A stretch of DNA of 64,000 bases from Neurospora tetraspora (lineage: Eukaryota > Ascomycota > Sordariomycetes > Sordariales > Sordariaceae): positions 1,893,001-1,957,000 of the forward strand of contig NW_026944385.1 of assembly GCF_033439725.1 (NCBI RefSeq), given 5' to 3'. The position numbers and the translations under genes were made by a program. Of the stretch, positions 9,692 through 20,040 are shown piece after piece; position 1 is the first letter of the stretch; each line of letters begins with the position of its first letter. Under the pieces are notes generated by a model, which did not search any database, was not told the DNA's origin, and saw nothing but the letters and a program-made list of their open reading frames with translations.

Positions 9692-12556
9692 ATGGACAAC
9701 GACAAGCGGAATCGACTTCACCAGGAGATATGCTGCGTCGTCGAATCCATTCGGAATGAAGACAAATTCATACTCGCCCGCATAGCTCTCTGCTGGCTCT
9801 GCGTCTCCGCGCGCCCCATCCAGTCCCGAGAACTCTGGCTTGCCCTCCTGATACAGCAGACACACTCAACCCGAGGCAGCGACCAGCTCGATATATTCAT
9901 CAACAACAGCGTTTCTTTCGATGAGGAGACCGCCATTGCTTCCCTCACTGGCCTGCTCGGAGGCTTGATATCTTTCCACCCGGACCCTCGCAATCCGGAC
10001 CACACCAAGACCAATGTCGCCCTGAGCGACCCCGAACTGGCCACGGTCATGTTCGAGGTGAGGGGTTCAGACCTGCCTGCACCAGTGCAGCGACTGGGCT
10101 TCAATGTCCAGCAGGCAAACATGATTGTCGCCGGGCAATGCGCCGTCATCTGTAGCCGGTCCGTTCTCCGGCTGGGTCATGTTCACGATCAGTCTGATCA
10201 GAATGCCCCGACATCCTCGCTGGCGCTCTACGCGTGGACACACTGGAACATGCACTGGAGTTTAGCCAGGTGGAATCTGTCTGATCCCGATGAAGGTGCT
10301 GTGGCGGAGATGATGATGATCGGTGTCATCACCGACACCTTGGTCTTCCTGCTGGTGCTCAACGACTTCTTGACGGGCCCTATTTCCGTCCCGGCAACGG
10401 AAGACCGGGTCCGATGTACCGGGCTTATCAAGCAGGCTCAGGACGCGTTGGAAAGACCCCTCTATTTGCTATCCATCTTGGCAACGGGAAGCTCTGCCAC
10501 TTGGTGCACACGCTTGCATCAAGCCCGGCAAGGCTTTGAACGGCGCCCCGACGAATATGTGCCTATGAAGCTAGGAGCTCCCCCGAGTAAACTCACCAAG
10601 GTGCAAACCGTGTGGATTGACCATGTTCCCAAGAAACTCCGCCAGTTCTACGACGATGCCAACGGCTTGACAGCGGCACTCATCTACATCTTCGCGGACC
10701 TGGCTCGTGACCTGCGCTCGCTCGCAATGATTATCGCTCAGAAGCCCATCTACGAGGAGCTCCTGAAGGAGTATGACAGCTGGTTACCGCTCGACATTCT
10801 CGTGAATGTTGCCAACTTTATGGAAGGCATAGCCAGCTACCCCTTCATGTCGGAGTTACCCAACGGCAACACCCACAACCCGTTGATCATCAAGGAACCG
10901 AGCGACCCCGACTATGACACGGCCTTGTTGGTTCTTAGTCGACTGACGAAGGAGGGTTCCCGCGCTACCACCAGGGCCCAGAACTTATCGGTGGATTTAC
11001 AACTGGCAGCGAATGCAGCCAAATCGCATCCCCTCGGCATTTCTCCGTATCGCCTCCGCGCCGCTGCCTTCGTCGAGAAAGTCAAGAACCTCCGTAAACG
11101 CTCAACCACCTCGACGGCAACATACACCATAAATGACATGCGCTTCCTCTCCCAACGCACCTCCTCCTTCGCCACTTTCCCCCAGCTCCAAGGTGGAGGC
11201 GGGGCAGGGTCATTTCTCACACGCTTCATCCCCTCCCGCCTCTCTCGCCTACTCCGCGGCCCGGCCATCTCTTCCTCCTCCTCAGACCCTCAACCCCCTT
11301 CCACCAACCTCTCCAGCGCCAACCCCGACACTGACACCACCCCCACCACCGACTCAGCCTCCGAAAACACCGGCCTCCTCACCGTCCTCGACAACTTTGC
11401 TGCCGGCGCCTTCACCGGCGGCGCCATCGACCACTGGCCACTCCTCAAGACCGCTCTCCTCTCATCCGGCCACGGTCCCCTTTTCATCTACCTCTTCATC
11501 GCCATTTTGTTGAATCACATTCGCACCATTTTCTGCCCTTGGTTAGGTAACTGGATGTGGTACACTCCCATGGAGGACCTACGTCTGGGTCTAAGCAACC
11601 CAGCTTTCTTTCTCGAGTACGCGCTGGGTTTCAGTTGGTGGTGGTACGCTTTCTCGTTCATCCAAAAAATGGTCTGGGATTTTGGGGGCGGGGTGGCCAT
11701 CGCCACGTTAACCATCTACGGAGTTCCCGACCCCTCTGACCTCTCTCAAGCCGGTGATCTGGGTGGGATGTCCACCCTCCACCTCTCCGACTCCTCCTCC
11801 GACTCCGACTCCTCCTCCAACCCTGACTCCGAAGAAAACAAAAAACGAACCGCCCAAAAATGGAAAACCCGCAAACTCGAGGCAGTCAAAGTCGGCTATC
11901 TAGTCTGGGCCCTCGCCACCCTAGAGCACATGTTCTCTCGCTCCCTCAACACCATCACCTTCCTCATGGCCTGGTACAAACTCGCCTTCAGGGGTGGCGA
12001 CGCCGAGCACCTGGCCATGGTTTCAATCGCCATCAAAAACTGGACCCGCATGCCGCTGCATGTGTCACAGGTGTACTGGTACACGATGAACGCGCTGTGG
12101 CCGATTGTGCTGAGCGCGGTGGCGCTGGCGGTGGGGGCGGGGCAGCCGGGCATGTTGATTGTGCTTGCGACGATTGTGGGAGGGGTGGCGGCGGTGATTA
12201 GGTATAGGAGTACGGTGTTTATTGCGTTGGAGGTGAGTGGGATGTTTGTCGTCATGGGGTTTTTGGTTGTTTCGGCCGTGTTGTTGGCGGTGGAGTTTGT
12301 AGAGGATCCAGTTGGGCTGAAGGTGAGCACGGCGGTGGCGAGGAAGAGAGGCGTTAGGGCGAGAGCGGTGTTGAGCGAGAGGGCGAAGGGTAGGACGAAG
12401 ATGCTGGCGAGAGAGGAGGCGCTTTCGCTTTGGGAGGACTCACAGCAGGAGCAACAACGGGATGGCGGCGAGCAGGTGCCGCCGGGTGAAGCAGAAGCTG
12501 AGCGAAGCAGTGTTGCTGTGGACACCGAGAAGGGAGGGCATCAAAAGACTGACTGA
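9692..12556 (+). CDS. large membrane protein, 954 aa, with an N-terminal helical region like that after fungal NACHT domains
   Basis: This is a single open frame. Residues ~20-60 (ILARIALCWLCVSARPIQ, then ELWLAL) resemble the winged-helix segment that follows the NACHT ATPase in many fungal NLR-like proteins. No P-loop is present in this frame. The middle (to ~590) is soluble and mostly helical, with a Ser/Pro/Thr-rich low-complexity stretch near 520-570. Hydrophobic spans follow at about 596-615, 640-660, 731-760, 793-815, 820-838 and 840-868. An acidic Ser/Asp-rich loop lies near 695-715, and the tail is charged. I cannot assign a function. The start may be further upstream, because an in-frame open stretch at 9467-9652 is cut off only by one stop. 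It ends ~250 bp before the convergent GPI-protein gene. Confidence 0.7.
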   Translation: MDNDKRNRLHQEICCVVESIRNEDKFILARIALCWLCVSARPIQSRELWLALLIQQTHSTRGSDQLDIFINNSVSFDEETAIASLTGLLGGLISFHPDPRNPDHTKTNVALSDPELATVMFEVRGSDLPAPVQRLGFNVQQANMIVAGQCAVICSRSVLRLGHVHDQSDQNAPTSSLALYAWTHWNMHWSLARWNLSDPDEGAVAEMMMIGVITDTLVFLLVLNDFLTGPISVPATEDRVRCTGLIKQAQDALERPLYLLSILATGSSATWCTRLHQARQGFERRPDEYVPMKLGAPPSKLTKVQTVWIDHVPKKLRQFYDDANGLTAALIYIFADLARDLRSLAMIIAQKPIYEELLKEYDSWLPLDILVNVANFMEGIASYPFMSELPNGNTHNPLIIKEPSDPDYDTALLVLSRLTKEGSRATTRAQNLSVDLQLAANAAKSHPLGISPYRLRAAAFVEKVKNLRKRSTTSTATYTINDMRFLSQRTSSFATFPQLQGGGGAGSFLTRFIPSRLSRLLRGPAISSSSSDPQPPSTNLSSANPDTDTTPTTDSASENTGLLTVLDNFAAGAFTGGAIDHWPLLKTALLSSGHGPLFIYLFIAILLNHIRTIFCPWLGNWMWYTPMEDLRLGLSNPAFFLEYALGFSWWWYAFSFIQKMVWDFGGGVAIATLTIYGVPDPSDLSQAGDLGGMSTLHLSDSSSDSDSSSNPDSEENKKRTAQKWKTRKLEAVKVGYLVWALATLEHMFSRSLNTITFLMAWYKLAFRGGDAEHLAMVSIAIKNWTRMPLHVSQVYWYTMNALWPIVLSAVALAVGAGQPGMLIVLATIVGGVAAVIRYRSTVFIALEVSGMFVVMGFLVVSAVLLAVEFVEDPVGLKVSTAVARKRGVRARAVLSERAKGRTKMLAREEALSLWEDSQQEQQRDGGEQVPPGEAEAERSSVAVDTEKGGHQKTD

Positions 12557-12810
12557 GTAAGACCGTGACAGTGAGGCAGGGAGCAAAAGTTGAGGCATGA
12601 ACCATCATATATATCATTGAGACATTACAGATTATGTTTTCCAACTCTTGCTAGCCCAAATGCTTTTTCCCAGCCGCCACTGTTAAGAAGGGGACGTGGA
12701 AGACCTCCTCAAATGAGTGCGCGCAGCTTCTCGATCATGTCCTCCCCCTCCGGTAATCTCCTTCCTTACACCCACCACATTTCCGACATCCAAAAACCTC
12801 CGCTCTAAAC

Positions 12811-13752
12811 CTAGAGCGCCGCAACAGCAGCAACAAGCCCAGCCAACGCCGCCGCAGCAGCAAAAGTCTGCTTAGGAGCGCCCGCATTCCCCGAAGCCGT
12901 CGTCGACGAGGTACCGGCAGTACCACTTCCACTAGTACCAGTCTCTCCAGCCCCCGCAGCAGTCGTCGTCGCCTCACCCGCATTGCCCGCCGCCCCCGTG
13001 CCCGTCGTCTTCGCCGGGAACTCAGTCGTAAAGGAACAATTCACCGTATTATCCTCGCACGCCAAGCTCGCATAAACGCTCTCATAATTATAATACACGC
13101 TCGTGCACTCCTCATAGTTCTTGTGCGGCATCATGAGACTGAACACCACATCGTAGTAAACCGGCTTGCACGCCTTCGCCAGGCTCGTAACTTCGGACTG
13201 ATGGGCTGACAGATAACTGGCGCTCGCGGAAGTGAAGGCCGAGTACGTCGAAGCCAGGCTAGCCGGCGGCGTCAAGGGGCTGCCGCAGACAACCGCGTAG
13301 GCGTCGGTGGAGGAGGTCGCCGTCCAGCTGTCGTAGTCCCCGTAGAGGGCGGTCTCCAACCAGTCTTCGAGCTTGCCGGAGGGCTCGGGGGCGGAGGTCA
13401 TGAGGGATTCGTAGGCTAAGGCGCAGCTGGAGTACAGAGGCTTCAGGGTGGTAGAGAGGCCGGTGGGGAAGGAGTTGTCTAGGTACGAGTAGGTATTGTC
13501 GGATCCGACGTCGATATCGTCGACGGAGGGAACCTGGTCGTCGTCACGCTTCTTATGCTTTTTTGCGTCGACGTGTTTGGGACGCGGTTCAGCGCGGAAG
13601 GCACCGTGACCCTGGCGAGCCTGGATAGAAGGGGGTTGGGTGATTTCGGGTCCGACGGCTGCGACGGCGTGGTGGGCTGGGGGAGCAGGGGCAGCAAGCG
13701 CGGAGACGGTGGTGGTTACCGCCGCGAGGGTGGTGAGGGTTCGGAGATGCAT
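12811..13752 (-). CDS. secreted GPI-type cell-surface protein, 313 aa
   Basis: A signal peptide is visible (MHLRTLTTLAAVTTTVSALA). It is followed by a Lys/Asp-rich segment around 60-75 containing KKR, a possible Kex2-type site. The Cys-containing core (about 85-245) has the pattern SSCALAYESL, then EDWLETALY, VVCGSPLTPPASLASTYS and ACKP. A Gly/Ala/Thr/Ser-rich linker (250-290) leads to a C-terminal hydrophobic tail after GNAGAP, as in GPI-anchor signals. The core aligns with that of the 15468-16468 gene, so the two are paralogs. The pattern resembles fungal infection-structure-specific (DUF7735-like) secreted proteins; I offer that name as an inference. The gene is intronless, and its promoter lies in 13753-14.8 kb. 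Confidence 0.8.
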   Translation of the reverse strand: MHLRTLTTLAAVTTTVSALAAPAPPAHHAVAAVGPEITQPPSIQARQGHGAFRAEPRPKHVDAKKHKKRDDDQVPSVDDIDVGSDNTYSYLDNSFPTGLSTTLKPLYSSCALAYESLMTSAPEPSGKLEDWLETALYGDYDSWTATSSTDAYAVVCGSPLTPPASLASTYSAFTSASASYLSAHQSEVTSLAKACKPVYYDVVFSLMMPHKNYEECTSVYYNYESVYASLACEDNTVNCSFTTEFPAKTTGTGAAGNAGEATTTAAGAGETGTSGSGTAGTSSTTASGNAGAPKQTFAAAAALAGLVAAVAAL

Positions 13753-14833
13753 TGTTGGTGTTGGCGCGGCTTTTTCGGGTTAAGGGGTGGTGACGGTTTG
13801 GAATAGTGTTGATGACGGTGAAGGTGATGGTGTTGATGGGTAGTGCGGCGGGGAGAACCGTTGACAGTGACAGGGAAAGGATGGGGTTTTGTCTTTTGAC
13901 GTTAGCAAGGGGTTCCTCCCTTGATGTCATGTCATTTCCACGGTTGGGTCTGTTTGGGAAGGTCGGCAACCTCTCATGCTGTCGTCCTCGCCCGAGATTG
14001 CGGCGTCACCTTTTTGGGTCTTAGCCTGATTCACAACCCTTGAAACCAAGCAAAGACATGACAGGGGTTGACTCAGTTGGGAGTCCCAACCGTCAACCGG
14101 TTCTTTTCTACTGGCCGGGCCTCAGAACATTTTTGGTGCGCCACACGCCCGCGAATAAGATCTCGATGCTGCTGTTTCCCCTTCCCTCGACATGCTAATT
14201 TCCAATTCCAGGCCACATGGCGGCTTTCCGTTCTTTTCATTGGCGGGTCTCTAATTGTTCAGGTTCCCGTCTTTGCTTCTCGCTTTTGCTCTAACGGGAA
14301 AACACAGCGAAAACGAGTTTCGTATCCGTCCGTCGCTGGATTGTTGGTCAATGCGGTTTGTGTCGTTGACAGTTGGTGGTGATGGGGACATGTAAGGCAA
14401 ACAAGTGGGAAACCCAAAGAAGTGGAAGGGAAAACGTGCTTGATAGTACTTATTGAACGGTGAGCAAAAGAAGCCATCCAGCCAAAGGGCTGGAGGAGAA
14501 AAGAGGAGAAGGGGGGGGGGGGTTATACACGACAGGACTCCTCGGAGCCCACCAGACTTCAAAGCAGCTGTCTGGCTTATCCTCATATCCTCATGGATAA
14601 AGTAGGTTCCTTCCCTGACAGCCCTGAGTTCCTTCTGTGTCGGGAATGGTTGCCATGGCTTCCTTCCTTCAACATCAGATCGGGTAGGCTCGGTCGGTAA
14701 GCAGCTACCGGCCGTGCGGACAGCCTAGACTAGGCATGAGGCAGGCAGTGCTTGGTGCACACAAGCTGCACACTAATGCAAGGTACCAAATAGTGGATAC
14801 GGGTAGTCACTTTTGCTGTTAATTGTTCATTCC

Positions 14834-14926
14834 TTCCCACACTCAAGCACCTTGGCAGTCGCCATGACTTCCCGAGAATTGAGCTGACCACAACTTTTTG
14901 ACAAACGGACCATCGAAACGAAAGAC
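14834..14926 (+). repeat. left arm of a ~93-bp inverted repeat
   Basis: The sequence from TTCCCACACTCAAGCACC to the CATCGAAACGAAAG end recurs in reverse complement at 15060-15152, with only about four or five mismatches. The spacer is 133 bp. The pair can form a long hairpin. It may be a MITE-like element or a small inverted duplication; I saw no convincing target duplication. Confidence 0.85.
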
Positions 14927-15059
14927 AAAAATCAAGAAACTCAAATATATCATCATAAAGAGTACTATCTTGATAGTTTCAAGCACGCTGATGTTGAATC
15001 TACAACCAGTTTTCTTTCATTTCCTCATTTGGTGGAGATATGGGCAAATGAAGTCTTGT

Positions 15060-15152
15060 TCTTTTCGTTTCGATGGTCCGTTTGCCAAAAAGTTGTGGTC
15101 AGCTCAATTCTCGGGAAGTCTTGGCGACTGTCAAGGTGCTTGAGTGTGGGAA
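15060..15152 (-). repeat. right arm of the ~93-bp inverted repeat
   Basis: Reverse complement of 14834-14926. It sits 0.3 kb downstream of the 3' end of the second GPI-protein gene and 1.3 kb upstream of the first. Confidence 0.85.
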
Positions 15153-15467
15153 CCCTTCATGTCAAGGATTCATCAATCACAGCTTGGCCGCAGCATCTTT
15201 TCCAATCCAAATCCAGTCATCATCATCTTGATTTTCTAGCATATCCAATGGGTATCATCACAGCATTACTATATGAAGGTTCCCTCCATCATCATCCATC
15301 TATCCAAAGGAAGAAAAAAAAACCAACTGTACAACGACCATAGCAACTTTCCCCGTCTCGTCTCATTCCATTATCATTAGTATCGTATCATTTATGTTTT
15401 GTTGTTTTAGTAAGGTTGTGGGGGTATCATGTCGGGTTGTTTGGCGATGGTTGATTTTGAGACTCTT

Positions 15468-16468
15468 TTAGAGAGCCAAGACGCCAACGAGGCCGGCGAA
15501 AGCACCGACGGCGGCGAAGACGGGAGCTGTGAGGATTCGGTGTTAGCCAGTATGGCTTAGATGAATTTAAATTTTGTATATATGAATATTTCACATACGA
15601 AAGCAAAATTGTGTTACATGGAAAAATGAGGGAAAAGCATTGATGATACAAAAAGTGAGGGATAATGGGGCGAGTGACTCGTTGGTAGGCGAGGAAGGGG
15701 AAGAAGAAGATGTAGGGGAAGAAGGGGCCTTCGATGACCTTGTGCTGATCGTGGGAAGATCCGTCAAGGCCAAGGCAAGAGGATGAACGGGAAGATGTGG
15801 TGACGGCTTCAACGAGTCCAAACTGATACAAGGCTGGAACCGAAAGATCACTTACCAGAGCTGGAAGCAGCACCGCTTTTTCCCTGCATCTTGGCGACAA
15901 TGGCCTTGCACTCGGCAGTATCGGTGGCAAAGGTGAGCTCGACCCAATTGCCGATCTTGGTAGGGCAGTTCTTGGCCACGCTACTGGCGCCCTTGGCCGC
16001 CTCGGTCAGCCACGCCTTGGCCTTCTCCTCGTAGGACGAGTAGGCCGAGGTCAAGGACGCGGGGACGGTGGGGGTAGCATCCGAGGTCTCGCAGGCTTTC
16101 TCGGCTTGGTCGATACCCAGCGTGGTGGTGGGCTCCTCAAGAGCAAGCGTTGAAAGCCAGGACGCCAGATCGGTGTCGGAGGGATAAGGGGCGGCGCTTT
16201 CAATCGACATCAGCGCCGAGCTGAGGCTGTAAAGGCAGCTGGTGAACTTGTTGCCCGAGCCTGAAATCTCGTACGAAACCACGTAGGCCCGCTTGTCGAC
16301 CTCGTGCTGCCCTGCCTGACCATGCGCGCGGATGGCATCCTGGACAGCCGAGCCCTTAAAGACGGGGGCCGGAGTGATCAGAGCGGCGGGGGCCTCAGCC
16401 CGGGGCTGGGGAACGGCAGAAGCCGAAGCGGTGGCCGCAAGGGCAACAAGAAGAGTGTTGGAACGCAT
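15468..16468 (-). CDS. secreted GPI-type cell-surface protein, 223 aa, two exons
   Basis: Exon 1 is 16468-15856 and exon 2 is 15526-15468. The 329-nt intron has GTAAGT and CAG ends and a CTAAC branch site close to the acceptor. The start has a signal peptide (MRSNTLLVALAATASASAVP). The core shows SCLYSLSSAL, then DLASWLSTLALE, ACETS, VPASLTSAYSSYEE and NCPTK, which matches the core of the 12811-13752 protein. Splicing replaces a stop just after the donor with APVFAAVGAFAGLVGVLAL, a classic GPI-signal tail after a Ser/Ala-rich linker. This makes the two-exon model convincing, and without splicing the protein would lack its anchor signal. A TTTATACATAAAG box lies about 110 bp upstream of the ATG. 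Likely a wall or surface protein; function unknown. Confidence 0.85.
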
Positions 16469-17747
16469 CGTGATGGGCGGATTGGTTGGATGGTGAGGTT
16501 GAAGAGTTGGAGTGTGTGAGGTGAAGAAAGTGCTGAATGTTATAACGCTCGAACTACCTTGGGCAGCCCGGGTCTTTATGTATAAACAAACATGACCCTC
16601 CGCTTCTTTGAGCTGAACCGTTTCCGGTCACCATCCCGAGGCCGTGAATCGTTGCCTGTACTCCCGCCCCGAGCAACAGGCACAGCCCAAATGCATCCAA
16701 TACAGTAGAGTGGTACATCGCGTTAAACTAGTGGCAGAGGATGAACTGATGTGTTGGTGTAAGGCTCTGCTCGCTAGATGGTCGCAGCGCTAGATGGTGG
16801 ACTGTGAATGGAGGCGCATGGAGTGCCAAGGGATTCTAGGGATCCAAGGCCCATAAAGCTGAGCCAGATACAGCTCTTGCTCCATCTTCAGTGACACACC
16901 AAATCCACGGGTATTCTAGGCAACAGACTGCCCAACAGAGCGCTGTCCCCTCCATTTCATGCCGTGTTCCGCGCACCGTGACGTGACGGCCCAGCCGTTG
17001 CATTTCTGCAGGGACCTTCCCTTTTAGGCCAGTTTCTTGGACCTAGATAACGACCCCCGTCACCGAGGAGCGGCGAGTGCAAAAGAGTTAGGCGCCCGTT
17101 GTTTCTGGTCCGCGTGAGTCAGGTTCTGGAACTGCCTACTGTAGGTAGAGAAGCGGAACGTTGGTCGAATTCGGGTCTGGTATGTGAATTCAATGCAAGG
17201 GCGAGCGAGAAAACCTGGAGCGGGATACGGCGAAAGGAGATGAAACGAAAAAGTTCAACCAGTACCGTGCATCTCTAGTGGCGCAGTTAGGTACCGTCCT
17301 CATGCAGTTAGCAATTCGTAGTATATACTACCTACTGTGTACATGGGCGATAACCGCACGTCAGGAAACCTTTGTGTGACCGACTCGTCCATGTGCCATT
17401 GGAAATACCTACACAACGGTCACCGCTTCGACTCGAACTGGTTCTTGGTGGCGTAGTGTAGGTTTGGGATATGTCAAATAGAGAATGATTGCATCATACA
17501 TCGTCAATACTGTTTATCCCGGCGTCAGCGGCGTCTTCAAATTCCTACACAGTCTCCTACAGAACTGTGTAGAGCGAGCTCAGTTGCTTCGAGTCCGAAG
17601 TATGAAGCGTAAGATCTGTAGATCATGCAAATCCATTTCCCCAGACCATCCAGACGCTCTGGAAGGATGGAAGGGGATGCAGATCTTGCAAATCTGGGGT
17701 GCTGGTAGTCTCATTTACTCAGCAGCCACCTACGCATGGCCCTTGCG

Positions 17748-17850
17748 TCTCTTTGTACCTGCGGGTCCAAATGGTTGTGACATCCCCACCACACTCACCC
17801 ACCCACCAATCATAATGTCACACCATTTGGACCCACAGGGTACAAAGAGA
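17748..17850. repeat. palindrome, 34-bp arms with a 35-bp loop
   Basis: The arm 17748-17781 (TCTCTTTGTACC start, GGTTGTGAC end) is the near-perfect inverted match of 17817-17850. Only a few positions differ. It is a hairpin-forming sequence of unknown origin. Confidence 0.75.
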
Positions 17851-18024
17851 TTGCGCCACGTGTGGCGGCGGAGCGGATGGGGGCTGACATCGGAGCACGA
17901 CTGTCATGAGAGACTAGGTGCTGGGCCACAACGACCGCGGCACAGTCCAGGGGAGTGCATGATCGGGCAATGATCGACGCCTATACAAAGGCCTGAAAGG
18001 TCTGGATGAACACTACAGCTTTTT

Positions 18025-18169
18025 CTCACTCCCGTCGGATTTATCCCCACGCTATTTTGGCCAATCATTTGGTTTGCTGGGCTGTATGCCCCGTTGAGGC
18101 GTCAGCATGCAAGTCCTTCACCAGATGTGATTGGCCGTACAATGTGGGGATAAATCCGACGGGAATGAG
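18025..18169. repeat. palindrome, ~43-bp arms with a ~58-bp loop
   Basis: The arm 18025-18068 (CTCACTCCCGTCGGATTTAT then CCCC, ending GGCCAATCA) is inverted at 18127-18169 with a few mismatches in the middle. It is unrelated in sequence to the palindrome 0.2 kb to its left. Confidence 0.75.
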
Positions 18170-18417
18170 AATTAGCGGTACAGTACGCCGTACGGCCACC
18201 AGTCAGGCTCATCAGGGAGGTGTCGTGACTTTCAGGCTTTCAGCACAACCGCGATGCTTGACATGGCCTGGATGGCCCCTTGAGGTTCATGGCATCATGG
18301 CCAGAAGAACTCAAATACTATATCATTAAATGCTGCTTTGTAGCTCATGAAGTCAACTCACCTGGCTGTTGCTATCGTGACTTTCCCACCGTCCGATCTC
18401 CCTTTGAGTCCCAGATA

Positions 18418-20027
18418 ATGGACCTGGATCTAGTCACCCTTTTCGCTCGAGTGCCCCATGTCCTCCAAAACTTCACTTAGTCGATGCTGAAGCCGGAAAG
18501 AGACTGTGCGGCAGCAGGCGCTTTCGTCGCCCAAGTCGTGCATTTCAAACTTGAGAGCGATGGAGACCGTAACAACTACCCGCTCCATGAGCTCTCGGCT
18601 TTTATCCAGAGTTGCTCAGACGTGACGTTGACGAATATGTCCTACGGGGGATTGGCCGACTGGTTCATCTACAGCTCTGCTGTCGATAGCAAAAGATTGG
18701 ATTCGTTACTCGGCGAAGTCGGCAATAAGACTTGCGTCTTGGAGTATTGCAAGAGTTATAGGTTTGAAGAAGGTCCAGATTTAGTTGGTACTGGCGTGAG
18801 TGCTGCGTTTTCGGCCACGGTGGACATTCGGAGTGCTGTTGAGCGGCGCGAAGAGGACATCGGAGCCACTTAATCCTCTGCCTTTGACTGCGTTGCATAT
18901 CTCTACAAGACTTGGTCAGCATGGAGAAAACGAACCGGCGAAGCAAAGGGGATCGGGATCCTCGGTGACCTTACCACTCCTACTCCGATAAACCCCACGA
19001 TAACTCCCTTCTCCGAATCACTCTAGGATTCACTGAGCGTTTTCTGGATCTCGTCACTGTATTTATCCGTCGCAGTCACCATCGCGGCCATCGCCTACGA
19101 CTACCGGGACAAAGCCCCTGGCACGCAATACGGCCATTTGTTCTCCAACACCGGGGCTCACTTCACGTTGATGGTGCTCATCTGTCTGTGGCCGTGGTAT
19201 TCACCACAAGCCAGATCATACTCCAGAGTCATGTTGCTAGCCGTTATCGTCCTGTTACCGCTCCTTTTCTTTGCGACGTACTTCACCCAGTTCTGGCCGA
19301 CTCTGTCTGGGTTTGAGGAGAAATGCCCGTTCGTGTCTCCTGCGTTGTTCCGTCTTTATAGCGTAAAATGCTACTTCGACATCTTTGTGATGACTTTTGT
19401 GCCTGCGTATCGGTGCGTGTTTCCCTTTTCTGTTCGATGTGGGCCGACTACCACCGGAAAGCCGAGGAGTACGGTCTTCGGATATTTGAAGCGACACCGG
19501 ACAGTAATAGCAAACGCCGCCTTGGTGGTGTTTTATCTTCTCAGCTTTGCCATATTGTGGATTGACCTCGTCATCTTTGGGCTGTCTCGTCAACGGGCCC
19601 ACGAGCTAGCTGGACATTCTGACTCTGAGAATGTGTGGAGCTTCGGCCAGGTCGTCTCCGTAACGGGGTGGCTTCCTGTGATCATTGGCCTCTTTCGGGT
19701 GTGGTTTTGTAGGTCTTCTCGTTGACCATTTCCCCACGGGTTTGTTATGACGCCCAAATGAACTAACACGGGCCAGGGGAATCTGTCCACGCATATTACA
19801 CCAGAATCATCGCCCCAATGCTTCTGGCCATCAGAGAGCATGCAACGAGCGTTTTTCGGCCATCCTCACGAGACAGTGCAGCAAAACTAGAAGTGGCCAC
19901 ATCAAGGGGCGAACAACCAATCCCGGGCACTCGATGCGGCTGGGAGGATAGCAGAAGCCATACCAAGAAAGGCGAGGAGGAAGTGAAAGCACTGGGGGCC
20001 GAGGGAGAGGTCGGTCGCAGATCATAA
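18418..20027 (+). pseudogene. multi-pass membrane protein gene, decayed paralog of 20041-21726
   Basis: The frame from ATG 18418 aligns with the minus-strand gene 20041-21726: LKPER.C.AAG, DWFIY/DWYIY, a Cys-rich ectodomain, G-PDL-G-GV, then HFTLMVLICLWPWY and later membrane spans. Two intron positions are shared, a GTGAGT donor after the G-PDL motif and an intron at 19709-19776 before the last exon (19777-20027). Two TAG codons lie in frame, at 18478-18480 and 19033-19035. The first membrane span after intron 1 is not recognisable. Both stops could come from CAG by C-to-T change, which fits RIP or ordinary decay. It could still make protein only if extra introns that I do not see remove the stops. 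Host gene; function unknown. Confidence 0.65.
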
Positions 20028-20040
20028 GACCGGATCGATG

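Larger units (their letters stand above)
13753..15467. other. intergenic stretch holding a large inverted repeat
   Basis: No gene is supported. The notable content is the 93-bp inverted repeat listed separately (arms 14834-14926 and 15060-15152). A G-run lies at 14513-14521. The right end is the 3' UTR of the gene at 15468. Confidence 0.4.
16469..18417. other. intergenic stretch with two palindromes, no supported gene
   Basis: The left end is the promoter of the GPI-protein gene. Frames such as 17485-17973 have no protein-like pattern and run through a palindrome, so I reject them. The inverted repeats at 17748-17850 and 18025-18169 are listed separately. Confidence 0.4.

Noticed and set aside
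17485-17973. 162-codon plus-strand frame
   Set aside because: It runs through a palindrome, has no family pattern, and its composition looks noncoding.
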